This document shows positions 11,504-22,339 of a DNA stretch of 64,000 nucleotides, in pieces (position 1 is the stretch's first letter; every line of letters starts with the position of its first letter). This DNA comes from Coenobita brevimanus (Eukaryota; Arthropoda; Malacostraca; Decapoda; Coenobitidae). Made by a program: the position numbers and the translations under genes. Below the pieces are notes generated by a model, which was given only the letters and a program-made list of their open reading frames with translations, ran no database searches and was not told the DNA's origin. The stretch spans positions 7,487,001 through 7,551,000 of the forward strand of contig CM064713.1 of assembly GCA_032717465.1 (NCBI GenBank), written 5' to 3'.

Positions 11504-13461
11504 TGTTATGCTGAGTGTTTTTAGGCCGACTCCTCGTACTAAAAACACTAGCTACTGAGCGGGGTCCTCTTTCCGGACCGGAAGTAAAGCACCAACAAAG
11601 GAACAGGACATAAAAACTAGGCAGCCCACCTTTAACACATCCATTACCTTAATTCTAACACCGTGACAATATTACATAGAATGATATTCTGGACAGGGGA
11701 TACAGATATACAAAGTTACGTTAAGATAGCACGGGATATTCACACACACTGTAATTACACTTTACAATGGGTTAAGGTTCTATAAGTGAATGTGACTGTC
11801 TTTCATTAAAGTCCAAAAGGTCTTAGTGCACTGGTACAATAGGGACGTATAGGCTTAATGGTCCAGGGGAGGAATATTACTATAAAAGAACAGGGAGAGC
11901 AGATCACTATAATTTACTGGCTGGGCTCGGCGCGGCGACTCTCGCCTGCGCGTGCACTGGTAAGGGGGAACTCCTCTATTCTGGGCTGGGGGAACAACAC
12001 TAGATTCACGGGCCCAGAATTTATAGTCTTTAATCAAGGGAAAGTAATCACGGGCACTTATAGATGGGATCCCTCTTATTCACTCTGTCACTGTATCACT
12101 ATCCCTGTCTCACTTCCCCTGGTGTAGGAGGGAATGTCACTAATCTTGCCCGATTTTCTGGGGCGATATCACTCTGTCACTTTAAGGGGACCTCCGGGGG
12201 CTCTACCCGTGGCGGGAATCACCGTACCCGCTGGGGGGAGACTCGATCCGGGTCCGATCCACTGAGGCGTTGCAGGGAGACCCTCTTGCCTGGGGTCTCG
12301 ACCTGTTGTAGACCCTCCTCTCTGGTCCCGTAGTCACGGTGCAGGGAGATCCTCTTGCCTGGGGTCTCGACCTGATGTAGACCCTCTTCTCAGGGTCCCG
12401 TCGTAGTGGTGCAGGGAGACCCGTCTATGTGGGGCCTCGACCTGTTGTTGTGGCCCTCAGGACTGGAGCCAAACAGGTGGAGCAGTCGTGTCTGGCGTCG
12501 GAGGGTCTGCGGCAGGAGGAAGACAGCGTTTGTAGGCTGCTGGGCTCGCCTGGGGGTCCGGAGACTGTGGAGGTCTGTCAGGGGACACGCCGTCAGGTGT
12601 GGACTGCGGCCTCGTCTCCTGCTGGTGCCTGGGGAAGACAAGAATCTCCCGGGAGTGGGAGGTAGGTCCCGACTGGGACTGGGTCTTTGCTCGGGGGACA
12701 CCTTCGGGGCAACTCTCCCGGGTGGTGTCCAACTACTCCTGCAGGAGTTGGCTGAATATAGAGGACACACGGAGGCCGTGTTCTCTCTCTTACATAGGGA
12801 GGGTAGCACAGAGGCGACTCTCTCTCTTGTCTCCGACACAGCCGTGGCGCCAGGTCGATTGGCCCTGGGACCCATTATTGACTTTATACAAGGGGCTCTT
12901 ACCCTTGGGGTGGCTAGGGGTGTTGGCCCCTTATAGTTCACTATTGGGCCTCCTGCCCTGTTTGTGATAGAGGGTATTTCTCCCTCGTGTTCACTAAAGG
13001 ACCTCCTGTCCTGGTAGTGGCAGAGGGTATTTCTCCTTCGTGGCTCACTGTGGCAGAGGGTACTGGACCCTCGTGGCTCACCAGAATAGTGGCAGAGGGT
13101 GGTGTTCCCTCGTGGCTCACTGTGGCAGCAGGTGCGAACACCTCGTGGCTCACCAAGGGACCTCCTGCCCTTCTGGGGTGAAGCTGTGGTCGTCACCACA
13201 ATACTACTAGGGACTGATGTTAGATCAGTCCCACCCCACTGCTGTCGATGGTCAACCCGCCGTGTAAGTTGTTGCGGATCTAGGCTCACCTGGCGTTGGG
13301 GCAGTTGCGGGAAGAAGGGGCACAGGTCAGTGGTGGTTGGATGATCCTCTTGCCCTGGGTCATTAACCTGTCCGTTATCTCCTCCTCGGGTGGTGGGGTG
13401 GTGGTGGCCCGGTGGTGGTGTGGGGGGTGGCGGGGCGGAAGGTCTGGCCGCGGGCATTTTA
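11504..13461 (-). repeat. G1 LTR, complete (1,958 bp)
   Basis: Runs from TGTTATGCTG to GGGCATTTTA. It contains most of ORF3 and, at about 12960-13180, a coding tandem repeat built on GTGGCAGAGGGT ... TCGTGGCTCAC. Confidence 0.88.
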
Positions 13462-13724
13462 CCACCGTTGCTCGTGAAAAAGTCACGACCCCGTGACTGC
13501 AGGTGATAGGTGATGGTGGTGAATGTCTTGTTGACTGGGGTGAGGTGCTGCTGAATGTAGATCCAGTGGTTGGTCATCGTGTTCGGTTCCTGGGCTGGGA
13601 TGAAGAAGAGTCAGATGGAGGATGGGCGGTTTGTGTGGTGCAGGCGGCGAAGAAGCTGGGGTGTCTGTCGGATTCTGATGGGCGGCTGGCCGTAAGGTAG
13701 CCACTGGACGCAGGTGATTCTCAT
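12390..13724 (-). pseudogene. G1 ORF3 crossing into the LTR
   Basis: The frame opens with MRITCVQWLPYGQPPIRI in the internal region, meets one TGA near 13613 (after RPSSI), and continues through NHWIYIQQHLTPV and YHLQSRGRDFFTSNGGKMP. It then crosses the polypurine tract into the LTR (from 13461 down) and ends at 12390. Near the C-terminus is RLLHLFGSSPEGHNN. A central stretch repeats EPRG(N/S)-TLCH several times. The same layout recurs in G2 (intact, 519 aa), G3 and G4. Function is unknown; position after integrase matches envelope or accessory ORFs, but I see no signal peptide or transmembrane segment. Apart from the single stop it is open for about 444 codons. Confidence 0.65.
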
Positions 13725-13739
13725 GCTGGTGGTTTGTGC

Positions 13740-14929
13740 TTGGTGAGGCGGCCGTAGCTGAATGCTGGCGAGGGTTGGCGGGTCGGTGCTTTTATGGGGG
13801 ATGGGTCTGTGGGTAGGGGATTTGACTTTGGGGAATTGGGACTTGGGATTTTTCCATCGTGCTTGGTGGAGAGGGAGAGTGATGGGGGAGGTGTTTGGGG
13901 TAAGGGGGTTTTGTGGTTGTGTGTGGTGGGCTGGTTGGTTACTAGGGGGTGGTGTTGGTGTGTATCTGGGTGGTGGACGTGAAAGGCGGCCTGATCTGCT
14001 AGTGGTGGTGGTGAGTGTGGGTGTGGGTGGTGGGGGTGGTTGAGCACGTGGTGGTGGTGAGGGTGTGTGGGTGTTGGGGGGTGAGGTGGGTGGCAGTGCG
14101 GTGTGGCGGGTATAGTGAGCATGGTCGCTGGGTAGGGCGGGCGCGTTTGCTTGGGTGGTTCTGGGTGTGGTGCGGGCGCAGGTGGGCGAAGGTTGAGGAG
14201 TGTGGGTTGAGGAGGTAGTGGTTTGGGGTGGCGGTGGAGAGGCAGGGGATGGAGGGGACATGGTCTGGGGGGTGGTGTGGGAATGGGTGGTGAGGGTGGT
14301 GTGGGAGTTGTTGAGTATGTGGTGGTGCTGGGTGGGGGTGGTGGTGAGGGCGGCAGTTGAGGTGAGTCAGGATCCAGGGTGGTGGGAGGTGGTGTGGTTG
14401 TAGGTGAGGTGCTGGGTGGGGGTGAGTAGTAGGCGTATGAGCGTGGGGGGTAATTCCCGGAAACGTCGTCGTGGCCAGGTGGTTGGGCAGAGGTGCTGGG
14501 CGCGCGGGTGCAGGGATGGTCATTGTTGGGTGGGTGGAAAGGTCGCCCGTGGCAGTTGCGATATGTGCGTTGCTGGCCGTATTGATTGATGTCACTTGAT
14601 ACAGGTTGGGGACTTGGGTTATGGTGAAGGGTCCGATGAATCGTGGTGCAATCTTATTTGGGGTAGGGAGTTGGGCGACAACAACGGATTGGCCAGGTTT
14701 GTAGGGGTTGGTGCGGTTGGTGTCGGGTGTAAGGTCTTGTTGTGCTTGCAGGTGGTGGAGGCGGCGTTTGAGATGGTGGAGAGGGTCGGTGGCGGAGGGT
14801 GGGGAGGGTGGCTGGAGGTGGTGGCGGAGTGGGAGGAGGAGCGGGGTTTCCCCGAATACTCGCTCGTGCGGTGTTATGCCGTCTTCTCGCGGGCATGTGT
14901 TTAGGCCCCATTGAACTATTTTGACGTGA
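13740..14929 (-). pseudogene. G1 integrase C-terminus and proline-rich tail
   Basis: The remnant begins at AHVKIVQWGLNTCPREDG (about 14936-14880), the end of the integrase core region. It continues with PLLLPLRHHLQPPSPP and GPFTITQVPNLYQV (an SH3-like C-terminal DNA-binding part). A long Pro/Thr/His-rich tail ends in the motif SRSGRLSRPPPRYT, a common terminal motif of gypsy polyproteins. The 5' boundary coincides with the deletion junction to the LTR at about 14930. Confidence 0.75.
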
Positions 14930-16759
14930 GCAGTCCACCTTTAACACATCTATTACCTTAATTCTAACACCGTGACAATATTACATAGAATGATATTCTG
15001 GACAGGGGATACAGATATACAAAGTTACGTTAAGATAGCACGGGATATTCACACACACTGTAATTACACTTTACAATGGGTTAAGGTTCTATAAGTGAAT
15101 GTGACTGTCTTTCATTAAAGTCCAAAAGGTCTTAGTGCACTGGTACAATAGGGACGTATAGGCTTAATGGTCCAGGGGAGGAATATTACTATAAAAGAAC
15201 AGGGAGAGCAGATCACTATAATTTACTGGCTGGGCTCGGCGCGGCGACTCTCGCCTGCGCATGCACTGGTAAGGGGGAACTCCTCTATTCTGGGCTGGGG
15301 GAACAACACTAGATTCACGGGCCCAGAATTTATAGTCTTTAATCAAGGGAAAGTAATCACGGGCACTTATAGGTGGGATCCCTCTTATTCACTCTGTCAC
15401 TGTATCACTGTCCCTGTCTCACTTCCCCTGGTGTAGGAGGGAATGTCACTAATCTTGCCCGATTTTCTGGGGCGATATCACTCTGTCACTTTAAGGGGAC
15501 CTCCGGGGGCTCTACCCGTGGCGGGAATCACCGTACCCGCTGGGGGGAGACTCGACCCAGGTCCGATCCACTGAGGCGTTGCAGGGAGACCCTCTTGCCT
15601 GGGGTCTCGACCTGTTGTTGACCCTCCTCTCTGGTCCCGTCATCTCGGTGCGGGGAGACCCTCTTGCCTGGGGTCTCGACCTGATGTAAACCCTCTTCTC
15701 AGGGTCCTGTCGTAGTGGTGCAGGGAGGCCCGTCTATGTGGGGCCTCGACCTGTTGTTGTGGCCCTCAGGACTGGAGCCAAACAGGTGGAGCAGTCGTGT
15801 CTGGCGTCGGAGGGTCTGCGGCAGGAGGAGGACAGCGTTGGTAGGCTGCTGGGCTCGCCTGGGGGTCCAGGGACTGTGGAGGTCTGTCAGGGGATGCGCC
15901 GTCAGGTGTGGACTGCGGCCTCGTCTCCTGCTGGTGCCTGGGGAAGACAAGAATCTCCCGGGAGTGGGAGGTAGGTCCTGACTGGGACTGGGTCTTTGCT
16001 CGGGGGACACCTTCGGGGCAACTCTCCCGGGTGGTGTCCAGGTACTCCTGCAGGAGTTGGCTGAATATAGAGGACACACGGAGGCCGTGTTCTCTCTCTT
16101 ACACAGGGAGGGTAGCACAGAGGCGACTCTCTCTCTTGTCTCCAACACAGCCGTGGCGCCAGGTCGATCAGCCCTGGGACCCATTTTTGGCTTTATACAA
16201 GGGGCTCTTACCCTTGGGGTGGCTAGGGGTGTTGGCCCCTTATAGTTCACTATTGGGCCTCCTGCCCTGTTTGTGATAGAGGGTATTTCTCCCTCGTGTT
16301 CACTAAACGACCTCCTGTCCTGGTAGTGGCAGAGGGTATTTCTCCCTCATGGCTCACTGTAGCAGAGGGTACTGGACCTTCGTGGCTCACCAGAATAGTG
16401 GCAGAGGGTGGTGTTCCCTCGTGGCTCACTGTGGCAGCAGGTGCGAACACCTCGTGGCTCACCAAGGGACCTCCTGCCCTTCTGGGGTGAAGCTGTGGTC
16501 GCCACCACAATACTACTAGGGACTGATGTTAGATCAGTCCCACCCCACTGCTGTCGATGGTCAACCCGCCGTGTAAGTTGTTGTGGATCTAGGCTCACCT
16601 GGCGTTGGGGCAGTTGCGGGAAGAAGGGGCACAGGTCAGTGGTGGCTGGATGACCCTCTTGCCCTGGGTCATTAACCTGTCCGTTATCTCCTCCTCGGGT
16701 GGTGGCCCGGTGGTGGTGTGGGGGGTGGCGGGGCGGAAGGTCCGGCCGTGGGCATTTTA
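14930..16759 (-). repeat. G1 second LTR, truncated (1,830 bp)
   Basis: It matches 11631-13461 closely but lacks the first ~126 bp. The join shares GCAG.CCACC-like microhomology with the integrase sequence. It ends in GGGCATTTTA directly followed by the target duplication GTGTT. Confidence 0.88.
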
Positions 16760-16764
16760 GTGTT

Positions 16765-18940
16765 TATAAGTTTTCTTATTGATGAGAATCTGCTAATGTC
16801 AATTACTTCTGGCTCAGGTACTACAGGATCCAAGTTTACTACACCAACCTCAGCAATACCGTACTGTTTCTACTCAGGCCAATCCTTAGTGAGTAACATT
16901 TAGGACCTTTAAATAAGTTATCTTTGATCAGTCTCTTTACGGTCGAATCTCTCGAGAGCAGATCAGCTGGATTTTGTTTGAAGGACACTTGCATGAAATT
17001 AAATTTGGAAGACAGCTCTTTAATAGTCTTCACTATTACGGACGAAAGGAATTTTACTGTCTTCTTTTCCTAACCAGTAAAGACAAATCTCATGGTCAGT
17101 CCATACGCTAATATCCTGAAACTGAGTATCAAGAGTAGTGGTTATATACCTGGCCAATTTGGTTCCTACTTCTATGGAAGCCAATTCCATTTGAGGTAGG
17201 GTTCTTCCTTTAATTGGCGCAACTCTGGCTTTGGACATAATAATCTTACTATCCTTTCCTGTTGCGCAATAAGCTACTGCTCCATAGGCCCTTTGAGAAG
17301 CATCACAAAATATGTGTAAGTGCGACCTCATTACTGTTTATTTTCCTGGGAATACATATGCTTGATGTGGTTTCAATCTCCTTTCTAATCTGTTCCCATT
17401 GTTCCACATATGTCTTACCTAATTCAGAGTCTCAGTCTAACTTTTCTCGCCAAGCCTTCCGTACTAAACATTTGCCCCTAATAACTATAGGACTGACAAA
17501 CTCTAATGGGTCAAATAACATGGAGACCTGACTTAACAAGGACCTTTTGGTGAGAGTGACATCAGAGAACTTAATTGGTTTCATACTTATTACATCAGTT
17601 TTTGTATCCCAGTTAAGACCCAACACATTTTGAATTTTGGGAATGTCAGAATTTGGATAGTCCTCTTGTATTTTATTCCTCATAAGCGGTGAATTTGTAT
17701 TCCAGCTCCGTAACGGCAAATTTGCCTTCCCACATTCAGACTTGGCTTCTTCATAAGCCTTCAAAACTTCCAACTCCTATCAGCAACACCTTGCAAATTA
17801 TCCATATAAAAAGCCTGCCCTATTTCTGAACAGTTGGCATTTTCAAAATGATGCTTTAAAATGTTGCACAGGAGGAAAGGACTAGCACAAGAGCCAAAGA
17901 GCACCGATCGGAAACAGTAAGTTTTCAATGGACTATCCTCATTTTGAGGATCACGAGGCCAGAGGAATTTTGTAAATTTCCTATCTTCCACTCATAGTCC
18001 TATTCTGAGAAAAGCTTTACTAATGTCTGCTGTGTAAGCATAAGGTTTCTCTCTAAATCTTAGTAACACATTCCCTAACTTCTCTGTTAGTGTAGGTCCA
18101 GAGTATAGGCAATCGTTCAAGCTAGCTGATCCCTTGGACGCTTTACTACTACAATTGAATACCATCCTTATGGGAGTAGTTACTGAATCCTTGCTTACAG
18201 CATGATGTGGTAAGTAGTGTCCTTCTTTGTGGTTAACATGGAATTCTACCTCTTCTATAAATTTATTCTTCAATTGATCCTTTACAATATCGTCATATAT
18301 GGTCAGATGTTCTGGTTTATCTCTCAACTTCCTTAGAAAAGAATTTAAGTGAGCTTTAGCTGCTTGGTAATTTGTTGGCAACTCAGAATGGTTTAGTTTC
18401 CATGGTAATCCTACCCAATACTGTCCATCCTTAAATTCCACAGACTGATCATACAAAGCCAAAGTTATTTTATCTTCAGGGGTTGGTTCCTCAGAGTGTA
18501 TTCCTATATTGTCTAGGTCCCGCAATTTGTGTACAGGTTCAATATTTTCATCCAAGTCATTTATCTGAGTAGGTTCTAATTCTGCACCTATTCTACCTAC
18601 CATCAATGACTGTGTGGGGGTAACAAAGGCTGAGTCTACTAGTTTGGCCTCTCATTTAACTTGTTTTGGGAAAGGCAACTGACCCATAATAAGGTTACCT
18701 CCTGGACTCTTGAACAACTGTACTTTATTCCTTTTGAACGTCCTATGTAGTATTCTTCCACAATAATCAGAACCAATTATCATTTTTATGGGACCCACAG
18801 TGTCTGATTCCACATTTCGTTTAGCCAACTTTATCCCTGAGCTTTGTAGATGATCAAAGGTTTCCTTTAATCCCTTTATGTATATACTTGTCTCCATATT
18901 ATCAAGCACAGCTGCTGTTATATGGCATTTATATCTGCCT
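16765..18940 (-). pseudogene. BEL/Pao pol: reverse transcriptase and RNase H (degenerate)
   Basis: The RT region reads QYWVGLPWKLNHSELPTNY, EFHVNHKEGHYLPHHAV, TTPIRMVFNCSSKASKG (the RMVFD-like box), LNDCLYSGPTLTEKL and DISKAFLRIGL. An in-frame TGA follows at about 17990, then FLWPRDPQNEDSP and the catalytic FYMDN box (BEL elements usually have YVDN or YVDD). A frameshift near 17765 leads to VLGLNWDTKTDVI and LLSQVSMLFDPLEFVSP. RNase H shows HIFCDASQRAYGAVAY, MELASIEVGTKLA and SVWTDHEICLYWL. The integrase N-terminal HNPADLLSR-like segment (QNPADLLSRD) follows before the G1 insertion point at 16764. Confidence 0.85.
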
Positions 18941-19137
18941 AATTGTGTCATAAAAGACTTTGTAGTTACTTGTAGAGAAGTTATATATATTAGATTTGTG
19001 GACGAGCGGTTGTTATACTTGAGTAGCTTTGTGAGTAGATAATCTTCTTTCCCATTTGTCATCTGGTGACAGGAGAGGTAAAGAATAGTATGGGACTATT
19101 TTTATTTGTCTTGGAAATATTAACAAGTCTCTACACA

Positions 19138-19880
19138 GTGTGTAGGAGGAGGAAGCTGAAAGTTAATGTAAACAAAAGTAAAGTTCTGGTGTTTGAGAGG
19201 AATGAAGTCACAGAGTGTGCAGTGAGGTTGGATGGTGAGGATATGGAGAATGTGAGTGCATTCAAGTACTTCGGTAGTGTGATGAATAAGGATGGAACTT
19301 TGGGGGATGAAGTACGTGAAAGGGTACAGCAGGGAAGAAAGGTTGTTGGTACACTGAAAGCAGTGATGAGAAATAGGGAGGTGAGTATGGAAGTTAAGAA
19401 GTCACTGCATGATGGTATTGTGATCCCTACCCTGACGTATGGAAGCGAGGCGTGGACCTTGCAAGAGGGGAACAAGTCAAGAGTGAGAGCAGTGGAAATG
19501 AGTTACTTGAGAGGAGCATGTGGAGTGACGTGGAGGGACAGGTTGACGAATGAAGAAGTGAAGGAACGTTGTGGGGTAGATGTGGATGTGGTTGAAAAGA
19601 TTAGGAGAAATACACTGAGGTGGTTTGGACATGTGGAGAGAATGGAGAATGAAAGACTGACCAAGAGGGTGTATGTAGGTGAGGTGGAGGGAGGGAGGGA
19701 GAGGGAGGGGTAGACCGAGGATGAGGTGGAGGGATGGAGTTGAGAGGTATATGAGGGAGGGGGGGTGAGTTGGGGGGAGGGGAGTCAAATGGTGGGTGAC
19801 AGAGTGACTTGGAGGCGTTTTGTCTGTGGCCACCCTTTGCGGGATTAGGGCGTCGGGCTATAGATAGATAGATAGATAGA
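19138..19880 (+). mobile_element. LINE A copy 2 (3' end only)
   Basis: The RT C-terminal region is open for about 200 codons: RRRKLKVNVNKSKVLVFER, FKYFGSVMNKDGTLGDEV, GSEAWTLQEGNKSRVRAVEM and RWFGHVERMENERLTKRVYV. It ends with GGGCGTCGGGCTA and (TAGA)n. A probable target duplication is TCTCTACACA (19128-19137) and CTCTCACACA (19881-19890), both belonging to the X LTR. The usual 5' truncation has removed endonuclease and catalytic RT. Confidence 0.85.
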
Positions 19881-19922
19881 CTCTCACACAGAGCGAAGTA
19901 TAAAGTAGAGTCCCGCCAGCTA

Positions 19923-19954
<32 letters not shown>

Positions 19955-20070
19955 AAGTTGCTAAGCCCTTCTCCCTGCGACCTGTCTGTTCTATGGCTAG
20001 CTTCCTTCTGACTTCTCTTTCCTAAATTCTGGTGAAACAGGAGACGTATCACGTGTGTTCCTTGTGATTG

Positions 20071-20084
20071 GAAAGTTCTAGAAG
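20071..20084 (+). promoter_or_regulatory. Heat-shock element in solo LTR X(i)
   Basis: GAAAGTTCTAGAAG is a perfect nGAAnnTTCnnGAAn array, the binding site of an HSF trimer. It is preceded by a CACGTG E-box. The TATA box seen in the other X LTRs is not preserved here. Confidence 0.6.
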
Positions 20085-20314
20085 CCTGTGTGTGAGTATG
20101 TGTGTATGGTCAACAAGGCTTTGTTCACCGGTGAATTGCTGACAACTAACTGCATCATCTCCTTACTGGCTACTTCGTAATCTGTCGTCAGCTTTTCCTC
20201 AGTGTAACTTGCAAGATCATTTCCCATTCCCAGGCTCGCATAGAGCTGTCTATCTATCTATTTATCTATCTATCTATTATGATTTGTAATTATAATATGG
20301 AGTCCTAATAACTG

Positions 20315-21839
20315 TATTACAGGTCTAACTAAATCAAAAGACTGAGCTTTCTTAGTTGTTAAGAATCCTGTAATGGCTAGTTTTACCTTGCCAGTAATAG
20401 GTAACTTTAATTTCTTCACAATGTCTGCAGAAATGAAGGTTTTCTGAGCACCCGTATCAAACAAGGTACATACTAATAGGTTTCTCTTCTCAAACAATAC
20501 TTTCACATCTGCTATTGGTACTGCAGCTGGCATTACTAATGGAGCATTCCCTTTTGCAATTGTCATATTGACGCTTGCAGGTTTAAGAACCTCATTTTTC
20601 ATCCTAGAGCATAAAGCACTATGATGTTCTTTTTTGCATTTAAAACAAAGATTTAGTTTAGTCTTACAGTCCATGGAAGTATGTTCGGAGTTCATACAGA
20701 TTATACAACACCCCAGTTCCTGAGGCTTTCCTACTCTAGAAGCATAATCAGGATACCGTTGACAAGATGCACTGGAATGTTGCTCACCACAAAATACACA
20801 AACTTTCCTGTCTTTTACCATGGAAGGATTTTCTTCCTTCATCTCCTCAGCTTGTCTATTCCTTATCGTTAATACTTTATCCTCAGCCTTTAAGGAGCTA
20901 AGGAAAGTACCTATCTCTTCTTTAGGCACATACTTAGTCTTCTGTGACTTAGGTTTCCAAACCAGTTGGTTATTGGGTTTTTTCTTTATTTCAGTCTTCT
21001 GTTTGACCACGGTAGGTTTTACTATTCCTTGCAAATGTTTACGGAGTTGCATCAAGCCTTCCTCAATCTCTTCGCAAGAGAAATTGTCCTTTTGGTACCT
21101 ACCATACAAAGCATCTTTGGTTTTCGGTGGAAGCTTTAAGGAAACAATTCTTGAAAGCACCCAATATGATGCCTTAATATCTTCGTAAGTACCTAAGGCC
21201 TTTAAGATACAACTTATTGCAATTCTAAATTTTTGCAAGGAATCAAAATCGTGTCAAGGTATGGGTAATTCAATTACAGCCTTCAGTAACTGAGTAATAA
21301 CTTGCTCCCTGTCTTCATAGTTTTGTCTAAGGATGGTCAAGGCCACCTCATAATTATTTTCTTCTACTGGTAATTCAGCTAATATAGTGCTCCTTTGACC
21401 TGTCCTAACAGATATGTAAGTTTAGTGACTTTAGGGAGATCCGTTCTGTCGTGTACTAAATATTTGAACTGGTCCCAGAAGGATTTCCAGGAAATCCTTC
21501 TGGGACCAGTTTGGATGGGCTCCCCATCAAACTCCGGAAGCGTTTATTTGTGGTACCACAGCTCCACTCTGCTGTTCCACAACTTGTGTTTCCGTGACTG
21601 TCTCAGCTAATTTTGACTCTAATGTCTTTACTGCAGTTAAGGATTCTTCTAATTTACCATCAAACTTCGTTGTTTCTGATTCTAAGAGTTCCTTATCATC
21701 AGCCTTTACTATAGCCGGCTCAGAATTAATTACCTCTTACTACTCCATAGGCCCACCCATAGCTTGTATAGCATAGAACTGTCCTTTCTTATGTTCTATA
21801 TAATTTATAAATTTCTGCAGAACCGCTTCCCTACCATTG
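20315..21839 (-). pseudogene. BEL/Pao gag with zinc knuckles and aspartic protease
   Basis: A coiled-coil-like stretch (KLEESLTAVKTLESKLAETV) is followed by the gag core of DUF1759 type (FDGEP ... DQFKYLVHDRTDLPKVTKLT, ELPVEENNYEVALTILRQNY). A 322-residue open frame (21238-20273) carries a linker and Cys/His clusters, CVFCGEQHSSASC, CCIICMNSEHTSMDC and CFKCKKEHHSALC. The protease follows with CTLFDTGAQKTFIS (active-site DTGA) and ends at the X(i) insertion. Gag packages the RNA; the protease matures the polyprotein. Stops near 21700 and 21240 and a 22-bp palindrome at 21467-21511 disrupt the N-terminal half. Confidence 0.85.
21467..21511. repeat. Perfect 22-bp inverted repeat in gag
   Basis: Arms 21467-21488 and 21490-21511 are exact reverse complements (outer bases AACTGGTCCCAGAAGG) with a single-base spacer. 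It adds residues between GEPIQ and SWKSFWDQF relative to the usual gag core. Confidence 0.95.
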
Positions 21840-22324
21840 ACTGTTCCAATGTATACCGTCAGCTTTCAACGTTGCTTGGAAGGGCTTGGCGTTAAAATGT
21901 ATGAAATCCCTCCCCTTACTGATCCTTTGCAACTTCCTGTTCACAGCTCTGCTAATTAATTTATATGTTCCATAACAAACTGGAGGGCCATATACTTGTA
22001 TGGCAGGTTCCTTGGCTCGAGGAGAGTTATGGCTACCAAGGATTTACAAGAGCCCTCTATGGCTCCCACCACTGCTAAAATATTCTCCACTACTTCATTG
22101 ACCTCCACTTCCTCATGGATATCATTTCCTCCCAGGAATAGGACAGTATGGTCATGCTCCCAATCTAATACGGCATTCAGCCTTTCATCTTCAGAGAAAG
22201 AGCTTGCCCTTCCTCCCAGAGCCCTGTATATACGAATTTCCACGTCCTCCACTTCAACCGAACGCGGTAGTAAAGAATGCCCAACGAAAGCAACTTTAAA
22301 AATATTCAGCGCCTCGGCACACAT
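21840..22324 (-). pseudogene. SGNH/GDSL-type hydrolase domain upstream of BEL gag
   Basis: The first ORF after the 5' LTR (start 22324, about 92 bp from the LTR edge) shows SGNH-fold blocks in order. Block I is KVAFVGHSLLPRSV with the nucleophile serine in GHS. A YRALGGRASSF turn supplies the block II glycine. Block III is VLFLGGNDI (GxND). After a one-base frameshift at about 21955 (stop in MEHIN) comes block V, ADGIHWN, the DxxH pair. Length is about 160 residues, short but sufficient for a minimal SGNH domain. Such enzymes hydrolyse esters, but the substrate here is unknown. Esterase domains are known from ORF1 of CR1-like LINEs; I am not aware of one in BEL/Pao. It is followed immediately by REAVLQKFINYIEHKKGQF and gag. 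Confidence 0.7.
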
Positions 22325-22339
22325 CGGCTCTCCTCACTT

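Larger units (their letters stand above)
11504..16759 (-). mobile_element. Gypsy element G1, internally deleted
   Basis: A Ty3/gypsy copy flanked by GTGTT duplications (11499-11503, 16760-16764) in the BEL integrase gene. It retains one full LTR (11504-13461), 1.5 kb of internal DNA (integrase C-terminus, proline-rich tail, ORF3 start) and a second LTR lacking about its first 126 bp (14930-16759). Everything from the second LTR's inner edge through gag, protease, RT and most of integrase is missing. The two LTRs are nearly identical by eye, apart from point changes and an indel near 13400/16700, so insertion and deletion look fairly recent. Confidence 0.9.
18946..20309 (+). mobile_element. 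Solo LTR X(i) with a LINE inside
   Basis: It starts at TGTCATAAAAGAC and ends GGAGTCCTAAT, flanked by AATTG (18941-18945) and AACTG (20310-20314), a 5-bp duplication with one mismatch. Removing it restores the BEL reading frame as PVIQ-LGRYKC across the junction, which proves the boundaries. It is diverged from the X LTRs at 33063-36622 and 51531-52148 but keeps the heat-shock element. Coordinates 19138-19880 inside it are LINE A copy 2. Confidence 0.88.

Noticed and set aside
13762..14904. Trp/Gly/Val-rich + strand ORFs through G1
   Set aside because: They are antisense to the proline/threonine-rich integrase tail, whose skewed composition removes stops from the other strand. The same holds at 32048-32380 and 39474-39824.
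17519..17532. ATGGAGACCTGAC identical to the end of the X LTR, inside BEL
   Set aside because: It is the BEL coding sequence for SQVSMLFDP, a conserved position. No other X sequence or target duplication is next to it.
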